DNA of 64,000 bases. Source: Echinometra lucunter. Its lineage: Eukaryota; Echinodermata; Echinoidea; Camarodonta; Echinometridae. The notes under the pieces are model-generated. The model saw only the letters and a program-made list of their open reading frames with translations, did not search any database and was not told where the DNA came from. This document shows, in pieces, positions 50,001 through 61,200 of the stretch; position 1 is the first letter of the stretch; every line of letters begins with the position of its first letter. The position numbers and the translations under genes are program-made. The stretch is taken from positions 4,665,435 through 4,729,434 of the forward strand of contig CM057157.1 of the NCBI GenBank assembly GCA_029962745.1, given 5' to 3'.

Positions 50001-53000
50001 CCTATCACCTTCGCATTCAACACCGTCGGTGCAGTTTGTATTTTAGTTGTGCAGTGAGTTAACGCAATTTTTTTAGGAGAATAGTATATTTCCGATGGAT
50101 TAACCACAGCTTTTTGAAATTTACCATATCATTTTTGAAAAACATGAAAATATTCCATATGCTATATTCGTTTCAGGGTGCTAAATACAGCATTTAGACA
50201 AGTTAGCGAATGTGCAAATTTGCAAGCAGTCGATTTCGCTGTGTGTGGTCCCTCTGGCAACATGTGCTTGAGGGGCGGTCTAGCTTTCCATTTACAAATT
50301 TTCTCTGTGCTACTCTTTGTTGTCTTTATTTGCATCTTCTTTCCGGTCTTTACTAATGTTATCCATTGTTTTTATTCAATCTTTTTCTCTTTCAGTCTTT
50401 CATTATGTTATTACTTTTCTTATAAATCTGTAATGTTTTTCTTTGTTTTTAGCAACATCATTTCGTTTCTAAGTTTCTTAAGCTACTTATTGTTTTTCCT
50501 CCTACCTTCTTCACTTTCCGTCTTTTCGTATGTTATTCTTTGATTATCATTTCTTCTTTTCTATCTTTCCTTTGTATTCTTTGTTTTCCTCTTCAATCTT
50601 CTCTTTTCATCTTTTCTTATGTTGTTCTTTGTTTTCCTTCAATTTTCTTATATTTCAGTCTCTTATGCTATTCTTCATTTTCTCGTTTCTTCTTTTCTAT
50701 CTTTCCTTATGTTATTCTTTGTTTTCTCCTTTCTTTTCCCCGCTCTTTCATTATGTTATTCTTTGTCATTTCTTCTATCTGCTTATCTTTCAGTATTTTC
50801 TTATGTTATTCTATGTTTTTCCTATCATCTTTTCCGTCTTTCCTCATTTATTTCATTCTTTGTTATTCCTTCTATCATCTTATCTTTTAATATTTTTCTT
50901 ATGTTTTTCTTTGTTCTCCCCTATTGTGTATTCTTTTCTATCTTTCTGTATGTTATTCTTTGTTATTCCTTCTATCTTTTCATCTTTCAGTCTATTCTTG
51001 TGTTATTCTTTGTTTTCTCTTATCTTCTCTTCTGTCTTTCCCTATGCTAGTCCTTATTTTTCGTATCTTCTTTTCTATCTTTCCTTATTTAATCCTTTTA
51101 TTCTATATTCTTCTTTTTCCCTCCTTCCTTGTGTTATTCTTTGTTATTCCTTATATATTCTTGTCTTTCATTGTTTCCTTATGTTATTTTTTTCTCCTTT
51201 CTTTCTTATCTTTCATTATGTTTATCTTTGCTATTCCTTCTTTCTTCTTATCTTTCAATCTTTTCTTATGTTATTCTTTGTGTTCTATCTTTTCCTATAT
51301 TATTTCTGTTTTCTTCTTTCTTTTGTATTTTTCCTTATCCTTTCTCCTATCATCCTTTCCGTCTTTCCTTCTGTTATTCTGTTATTCCTTCTATCTTCTT
51401 CTTTAGATCTTTTCTCATGTTTTTCTTTGTTATTCCTTCAATCTTCTTATCTTTCAGTTTCTCTTTATGTTATTCTTTGTTTATCCTTTCTTTTCTATTT
51501 TTCCCTATGTTATTTCGTTGTTTTCTCCTGTCATCTTTCATGATTATCTTATTTTTTTAATCTTTCTATCTTTTTTCTAATTTTCCTTAAGTTATTCTTT
51601 GTTTGATGCTATCATTTTCTCTCATTTTCCTTTATCATTCTTTGTTTTTGCTCGTCGATATTCTTTCTATCATCCTTATGTTATTCTTTGATTTTTCTAT
51701 CTTTTTGTCCTATCCATATTTTCTTGTGAAAATCTTTTCGGGAATTATGAAATAACGACTGCATTGAGCCTAGCAAATACATCGACGTTGAGAGGAGTTA
51801 TTGTGGTTTCGCCTCCTCGAAGGTGCTGAAGAGGGAAGATGGTTAAGCGTCTTTCGCTCAAGCTGATAAACAACTTGACCAGCAAGGAGCTTTATAAAAT
51901 AGTCAGATCTGGTTGCGAATTTTTCACATATACCATTGATATATATTACAGATAGAATGTATTTTGATGACAAAATAACATTTATTTTATACCATTTTAT
52001 TGACATTTCTATTTTGATATGTTATCACCTCCCCAAAAAGGGAACACAGTCATAGTTATGACTGAAAATTGAATGTATCAAAACAGTGTCACGCAAAAGA
52101 AGAGTTGTCCCTTACAAAAATTTCCTGTGGTAATACCACACGATTACCACAGGACACTACCACACGATTACCACAGGACTGTACCACACGATTACCACAG
52201 GACTGTACCACACGATTACCACAGGAAATGTCCTGTGGTAAATGTCCCAATTTACCACACGAATACAAATTACCACAGAACTACCACACACCAGTTACCA
52301 CACAGAATTACCACACGCCAGTTACCACACAGAATTACCACACGCCAGTTACCACACAGAATTACCACACGCCAGTTACCACACAGAATTACCACACGCC
52401 AGTTACCACATAGATTACCACACGCCAGTTACCACACAGAATTACCACACGCCAGTTACCACACAGAATTACCACACAGAATTACCACACGCCAGTTACC
52501 ACACAGAATTACCACACGCCAGTTACCACACACCAGTTACCACACAGAATTACCACACGCCAGTTACCACACAGAATTACCACACGCCAGTTACCACACA
52601 CCAGTTACCACACACCAGTTACCACACAGAATTACCACACGCCAGTTACCACACACAATTACCACACGCCAGTTACCACACGCCAGTAACCACACACAAT
52701 TACCACACGCCAGTTACCACACAGAATTACCCATGCCAGTTACCACATACTTCTACCAGATTTACCATACAGTAGTTAGCACACAGATTACCACAGACCT
52801 AATACAAATTTTATACCATGGTAATAGAGAAATACCACATACCACGGCTCCAGACCTGTCAACCCTGAAACCCAAGAAAAAGGGACAAATGACAAGGCAG
52901 AGGCTAAAAATAGGGAAATTTCTGAATTTTCTATACATGACTACAGACAGGTTTTTGCAAAAAGAGGGACACATGGTAGAAGTGGCTCTTTCTTTTACCA

Positions 53001-56000
53001 AAAATCGGGATTGTCCCTACTAAATAGGGAGAGTTGGCAGGTATGCGGCTCACCCACACAACCTTGCATAAATGAAACTTGATTTGGTCAAAAGTCTCCC
53101 CCCTCCCCCTGTCGATTTTTGAACCCTTTTTGCAAAATAAATTGTCTAATTAAATGAAAACAATGCATAATCCAGCTATTAATGCAAGGTACATGGTTGT
53201 ACATATTTGTGGTAATAGTAAGTGGTAACTGCATGGTGAACAGTTGTGATAGCTGATCTATCTGGACATATATTTAAGATTTCCACAATATGCTATAGCT
53301 TTGAACAGCTTTAATTGATAACAATAAAATGTATTTACAAGTGATACTGGCAGAAGTACTGACAAGTTCTGAATACTGTTAGCAGCTGACATGTGAAAAA
53401 TAATATATGCTTATAAATGTAAAGAAACAGCAGAATACACATGTACTATCTACATTTGATAATGACAGAAAGTTCTGGAAAGTACTGTAAAATCACTGTA
53501 TAAAAACAGTGAACTTTGAAAAAAAAAAAAAAACCCGTTTAAAACACGGCAGTAGCCTTAATGCATATTGCCGTGTTCATGTCCAATCACCTTTTAAGCA
53601 AAATACCCAACAACATTTGAAACTTCACCTCATTTGACACTTAAACCTCACCAACATGGAGTTAGCAGCTGACATGTGAAAAACAATACATGCTTATAAA
53701 CATAAAGAAACAGCAGAATACACATGTATGTACTATTTACATTTGATAATGACAGAAAGTTATGGAAAGTAGTGTGAAATCACTGTATAAAAACAGTGAA
53801 CTCTGAAAAAAAAAACCCCGTTTTAAACACGGCAGTAGCCTTAATGCATATTGCCAAGTTCATGTGCAATCACCTTTTAAGGAAAATACCGAACGACATT
53901 TGAAACTAGACCCGCAACATGGAGTTCCATGTCCGTATATATACCAAACAAGTTTGATTATAAACTGACTTGTGGTGAGAAGTTTGAAAGTTACTCACAC
54001 GCCTGTAGAGATTTGAAAGTAAATTTCAAAATTGAACCTATATACCTGATCTTTATCCCCCAAATAATACTAAGATCTCAATTGAACATACCATCAACTG
54101 GTTAAAACTGGGTAAAGTTATTCAAGTTTCATATGCATCTAGTGCAGAAGGACAGACATCATTACTGTTGCGGCGTTTCCTTAGTATCGCTCCACCGCGG
54201 TGGCTGACAAACAAAAATTGCACAGGCAATACTGCTAACACTTTAGATACAATGATATGTTTAGCTTAACAATATCTGCGAAAGAAAAAATGCATGTTTT
54301 GTATCACAATTTTCAAGACAAGAAATAGAGATCATGGAGCCTCCTAATAACAGTTAATTCCCAGGGACTGATAGTTACATGGACCTTACATCATGAAATC
54401 CATTATGGCTGTCATCAAGAGAGCATAACTTCTACATTAAGTCTTCAGGTGAGTATATAAGAGTTTGACAATTTTTTGTGCTATTAAATATACCAAAAAA
54501 TGTTACTACCAAGTGCCACAGACCCAACTTTCTAATTTCAGATATAAGCAAGCTATCACTATTTGAAGAGAATATGCATTTGGTTTTTCATAATATAATC
54601 AATCATTTCACCAGAACCATGAAATCCAACTTTGAACATTTGTAGTTGAATCCCAACTAGGCAGGGGCCTAGAGGCTTATGGTCTACCTGAACACAAGAA
54701 ATATTTTATGTAATTTTTGTGCATATGCTATTAAGAATACTATGAGTATCTAGACTGAAAATTCGCATATTTGAAGCTTCATTTAATGATTTACATGTAG
54801 AGCAAAAGGTCTGATTTTACACATATAACTGAGTGGGTAATTTTCATTGTGATCGAGCAATCGACAGCCAAGACAAGGGGGGAGGGGGGGGGGGGCTCCA
54901 AGGTCCCCCCTGCCCTTGAATGAATGGACTCCCAAATGATATACCTGGCCTATTTAGGATATAAATGTCCCAAATAGGATAAAACTTTTAAACAATAATA
55001 CATATTTACATGTGATAGTACCAGGAAGTACTGGCAAGTACTGTAATGATAACAGGAGCTTTAGATAGACAAAGCAAGGCCCATGACGCAAAATCTTGGA
55101 AAAAAAAATGTTGTGCGCATGGGCGAGACGGCTCTTTGCAGTCCGTCCTGCATCCTATTTTACACAACAGTTGATGGGCCAGTTTACTGTCCTCTGCAAT
55201 TCATGACGCGAAACCTTTTTTGACCTTTTTATTATGACGTATAAATAATGGTTCACCTCAGCTTCACCTTTGAGCGTGCTTGCTTTGTTTACTGTACTGG
55301 GTCTCCCCAAATCTAAAGCCTCTTCGCAACACAACGTGAGAAAAGAGGAGTCAACCCTGGAAGATTCCGCATCATGAGACTCCTGTCGTGTAAAGCCTCT
55401 AACGTAATAGCAGCTTCTAGATGTTTTTCCATGGTCGTATCAAAAGGCTCTGAGTTGGTGGCTTGATCCGTGTGCATTGGGATTTAGTACCGACCTGTAT
55501 GTATGATGAAATCAAATCAAGGCAAGATTGGTTAACTAGAGGGATTACTAATAAAGAAAAAAAAAATCATGATTTTGAGCCAGAAACAGTAGGTTCCAGA
55601 GCAAAAAGCATTACATCCTACATGCCATAGTACATGCCTTTCCATTACTTTATTATGTTCAAAATGTTTAACTTCCACTAAGGCTAAATGATGTGTTCAT
55701 GATAAAATCTTACAAAATTAAAAGAAAAAATTAGTTATTAATTCTGAAAAAGCAAATAAATTAATAATTTTCAAAAAAAATAGTCCATGACTAGTTTCTT
55801 CAAATAGGGATGAGAGGGCCCTACAGCAAAATGTCTCAAACCCAAGTCCATAGGAAAATCCATTTCCCAAGAAGTACAGGACAGGATTATCAAAGATTCA
55901 CATTTATTAATGTAAAACTCAAGCTACTTAATTACCATTGGAAAGTTCACATCCAGAAGGTGAGGACTATACAAGTGAACCAATGCATGACATCTTTTCA

Positions 56001-58215
56001 TTCGATGTAAACTCTCTGTTGTTGCAAAGTCCGGTGTCTAGGAGGAAGCCGTCTAGTGTTGTGACATGATACCCCCAAGGTAAGAGCCATATAGCCTGAT
56101 TTGTAGAATTGAGAAAAAAAAAATGAAATATCATCTGGAATTGGAAAATTAAACTGAAAGCATAAGATTTTGTGAGTTATGAGTACATGTACTTTTGACT
56201 GGCAAAGTTTGCATATATATGTCCCGAAAATACATTTATAAGCTACGTTTGGAGCATATTACATTCAAGATTAATCGGATAATGTTGGTAAAATAATCTT
56301 ATCTTACATTCCATGCACACAGACATACGCATAGCTGTCATGTTCTTTGGTACTTTCATTTGCAGATCATTTTCTTCCTATTCTTCAATCAAAGCATACT
56401 CACAGCAGCACCCGCATTCTTAAAATGGGAAACTCCCTCACAATCGCCTCAGTCATGATCATCTTGAGTTTCGTTATCGTGCCACCTTGTTGTTTGGCTG
56501 GAAGAAGAAAGAAAGAAAAGACAAGATCAATCATCAAGTTCTGCCGGCATCTACTCTCTGCTAGATAATGGGGGGGGGGGGGGGGGGGGCAGGTTGGGAT
56601 CACTCATCACAATTCACATGATGTACTGCCGCTGCATCACAGTTTTATGCAACCTGAACCATATCCCTAAAAGGCACCATATTATTATTAAGGGTGTGTT
56701 TTCACTTTTCAGTCATGATAGATATTAGATACATTGTCAAAATTATAAGAAAAACATTGGATATTACCATACAATTTCGTAATTCCTTGATTGATAATTC
56801 TTTTTCAGGGTCTAGATCTAACATTAGATCTTCTCTCTATACATCATTCTAGATCTACATGTAACTGTTACATGCGACTCTAAAGCAACTGATCTAACGT
56901 TAGGCTAGACTAGACTCCTATAGTCACTATTGTAACTTGTTATTCGTCATCATTCACTTGTCATGTTTTAGGTTAAGGCCTAGATCTAGATAGATGGAAT
57001 TTAATTTTTCACTCGACTACAGACTGTAGTCGAGTGAAATTCCAGCAAATGGCAGTGGACATTTGTACTTGAATTTGTAGTACAGACTACAGTAATTTCA
57101 GTAAATGTCCACTGCCATTTGCTGGAATTTCAAAGTGAGGAATTACCGGCCGCAGCCGGGCAACGATTAGCACACAAAGTCATGGTCACAGATTCACAAT
57201 ACAAACGTAAATTGCGACTGCCACACGTAACGGCCAAATGCAGAGAGCACTAAGCTACGCCGACGCCTACGCCAGCATGGCCGGAGAGCTCCCGGGAGCC
57301 GGCGGGACGAAGGAGCTAGCGCATACCCTGCAGACGGGCGCAGAACGAATTGTCATTGCGGCGAATCATGCAACTAAGCTATCAATATACTGCATCATAT
57401 TTTCATTACGTTCTCTTTATCAGCTCATTAGAAACGATTACAGACTAAGATGCAAACTATGAAATATGCAAAAAATTCTTACCATCCTATTTTCCTGAAA
57501 ATCTGGACATTTGTCTACTCTCCTTCCTGCTTCGAAATCTCTCCCACGAACTACCGTTAACAATTTTGCCGCGTACTATCGCATTTCAATTTTGCTAGCG
57601 ATCGCGAGAGCTCGCTCTCGCCGACCAATCACAAGTCTAGAATAAGTTTCTACATTATTTACATGTAAGTCATAACCGTAACTGTTGGATAATAATTTCG
57701 TTTTAGATGAACGGAATTCTATTACAATTCCGATAAAATCGGATAGGAAAATTGGACCATTGAATGTAGCAAAAAAAAATAAATAAATAAATAAATAAAT
57801 TAATTGATAAATGAATAAAGAAATAAAAAGAAATAAAAATATGTAAATAATAATTTCAAAAAGTACCAAGGCAGGGCCGTCGCCAGGGGGGGTGCGGAGG
57901 GTGCGAACGCACCCCCCTTCAGAACCAAAAAAAAAAAAAATTTAAAAAAAAAAAAATAATAAAAAAAAAAAATTAAAAAACAAAAAACAAAACAAAACAA
58001 AACAAAACCGGATGGGGGGGGGGAACAATAGGCATGTTGACCAGTATGTACTTTCTATATCCATTCTGGCCGGCGGGCTATATAACTGCATGAAATTGAG
58101 TTAATACGTTGTTTTTTGTGTTTTTGTGTTTTTTTTTTCATAAAAAGCACCCCCCCCTAGAAAAAAGCTGGTGACGGCCCTGCAAGGGGGTCCATATCTA
58201 CGCTTATCTCTCAAT

Positions 58216-58246
<31 letters not shown>

Positions 58247-61200
58247 GTGTGTGTGTGTTTGTGTGTGTGTGTGGGGGGGGGTTACCAGGGAGATGGGAGG
58301 TTAAACGTCTTGTGGTAATTCCTGTGGTACCTGTCTATATACCACACAAAATACCACAGGAATTACCACGAGGGTGGGGACACCGGGCACTCACAAAAAG
58401 GGTAGGACTACAACTTTATTTATTCATTTTTTTTGGGGGGGGTGGGGTTGTTTGTTTGTTTTTGTTTTTATTTTTGTTTTTTTTGTTGTTGTTGGATATA
58501 TCCCAAATTTGATGGCATACAATTTAGGCTTCTTTTTCCTGGGGGAAGGGGTGTATATTATTAGGCCTATATAAGTCCTTGTATATCTCCCCCCCCCCCC
58601 CTCATATATTCAGGTTGGGGTGGCCTGTATGAACATCCACCAATAACTTTTTAAAAATTATTATTGTTTGATTCGCTCAATACCACAGAACACCACATGT
58701 ATACAATGTGCCTACATAAGGGCCAGCCCTATCAAAATACCCTGGCAACGCCCCTAGCTGTACCACAGAACAGAATAGGACCACAAGCAACCATCTACTT
58801 ACATTACCACACAAATATATGATAGAGTTCCACAGGTTTACCTGTAAGAGATATTCCTGTGGTATTCCAGGCGTTAACATTAACAGTATGTACCACAGGA
58901 ATACAAAAGCTAGCTAACAGTTGACATTACAAGTAGGCCTACATGGTGTGGCAACATATATTCATGTGTATTTAGGATGTACCACAGGAGTACAACAGGA
59001 CCACAAGAATACCACAGCCACCACTTGACATTACCACACAAGTATACTATAAATTACCACAGGTGTACCTGTGGTAATAACCTGTGGTAACATATTCCTG
59101 TGGTATTTTGTGTGGTAAAGTCAGGTACCACAGGAATACCACAGCCACCACTTGACATTACAACACAAGTATACAGCAAAGTACCACAGGTGTACCTGTG
59201 GTAAACTTATTCCTGTGGTATTTTGTGTCGTAGAGACAGGTACCGCAGAGAAATTTGAATACCATAGCCACCACTTAACATTACCACACAAGTATACAGC
59301 AAAGTACCACAGGTGCACATGTGGTAAACCTCTGGTAACAAATATTCCTGTGGTATTTTGTGTGGTAAAGACAGGTACCACAGAGAATAACCACAGGACA
59401 TTGAATACCACAGCCACCACTTGACATTACATAGAAGTATACGGTAAAGTACCACAGGTGGTAACAGATATTCCTGTGGCATTATGTGTGGTAAAGACAG
59501 GTACCACAGAGAATTACCACAGGACATTTGAATACCACAGCCACCACTTGACATTACCACACACGTATACAGCAAAGTACCACAGGTGTACCTGTGGTAA
59601 ACCTGTGGTAACAGATATTCCTGTGGCATTATGTGTGGTAAAGACAGGTACCACAGAGAATTACCACAGGACATTTGAATACCACAGCCACCACTTGACA
59701 TTACCACACAGGTATACAGCAAAGTACCACAGGTATACCTGTTGTAAACCTGTGGTAACAGATATTCCTGTGGTATTTTGTGTGGTAAAGACAGGTACCA
59801 CAGAGAATTACCACAGGACATTTGAATACCACAGCCGCTACTTGAAATTACCACACAAGTATACGGCAAAGTACCACAGGTGTACCTGTTGTAAACCTGT
59901 GGTAACAGATATTCCTGTGGTATTTTGTGTGGTAAAGTCAGTTACCACAGAGAATTACCACAGGACATTTTTGTAAGGGGTGCCTGGCCCAAAAAGTGAC
60001 AACTGCTCTTTTTGTAAGTGCTGCATTATTAAACCATTCATCTCCGATAACTGTTTTATCTTTCAATTTAACACTTACCTATTTTCCTTTCTATTAAATC
60101 ACCTTTTTCTGTAATGATGACTGAATTTTTCGTTTGTTTAAATAATAATTTCCTGCTATAAAATTTCCATTTTCATGTCAAATTTACATATCAAAGCCTG
60201 ATAGGCGTTCACTTTTTTGATTAAGAAATGAACGATTTCCAATCTCACTATTGCCCTATAATAGGTGAGTGCTTCTTTTAGGCGAAGGAAATGCCCCTTA
60301 TGATAATACTGCCCATTATACTTTCACATGAGCATCTTAAGTATTACAAACAGGGGTTCTTTTTTTCTTCTAATATGTTCTATATTTCCTTTCTCCATAA
60401 AATGTGTCCATATGATTTCAAGTCATTGAGTAAGACCCCCTCCCCCCCAAAAAAAAAAAAAAATATATATATATAAAAACAAGAAATAATATGAATAGGT
60501 AAATTGTTCTGAATGTATTTCTAATCATGCCGATAAAAAACCATTTTGGATTTATCTCACCTTTAATTATAATCGGTCAGAATGGGACCGAATAATCTAT
60601 AGACCAATTTCACCTCCGGTTTACGTAGTTGGCCCTCTATCGGCGACGCCATTGCTGCGGTGGGCAAGCGCGCTGACCGCGATTGGCTCCGTGTACAGAA
60701 TGAATGTAAGAAATGGATATGCCCCGATATTGTTCCATTTACTNNNNNNNNNNNNNNNNNNNNNNNNNNNNNNNNNNNNNNNNNNNNNNNNNNNNNNNNN
60801 NNNNNNNNNNNNNNNNNNNNNNNNNNNNNNNNNNNNNNNNNNNNNNNNNNNNNNNNNNNNNNNNNNNNNNNNNNNNNNNNNNNNNNNNNNNNNNNNNNNN
60901 NNNNNNNNNNNNNNNNNNNNNNNNNNNNNNNNNNNNNNNNNNNNNNNNNNNNNNNNNNNNNNNNNNNNNNNNNNNNNNNNNNNNNNNNNNNNNNNNNNNN
61001 NNNNNNNNNNNNNNNNNNNNNNNNNNNNNNNNNNNNNNNNNNNNNNNNNNNNNNNNNNNNNNNNNNNNNNNNNNNNNNNNNNNNNNNNNNNNNNNNNNNN
61101 NNNNNNNNNNNNNNNNNNNNNNNNNNNNNNNNNNNNNNNNNNNNNNNNNNNNNNNNNNNNNNNNNNNNNNNNNNNNNNNNNNNNNNNNNNNNNNNNNNNN

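Noticed and set aside
50178..51560. Phe/Leu/Ser-rich frames up to 337 codons, membrane-protein-like
   Set aside because: T-rich minisatellite open in every + frame. Hydrophobicity comes from TTT/TCT codons only.
52073..53023. 316-codon His/Thr/Tyr-rich frame
   Set aside because: It derives from the 27-bp TACCACA minisatellite, and all three frames are open there.
59152..59976. Long frames on both strands over the 59-kb satellite
   Set aside because: They follow the 147-bp unit, which is a multiple of three, and both strands are open. No family resemblance.
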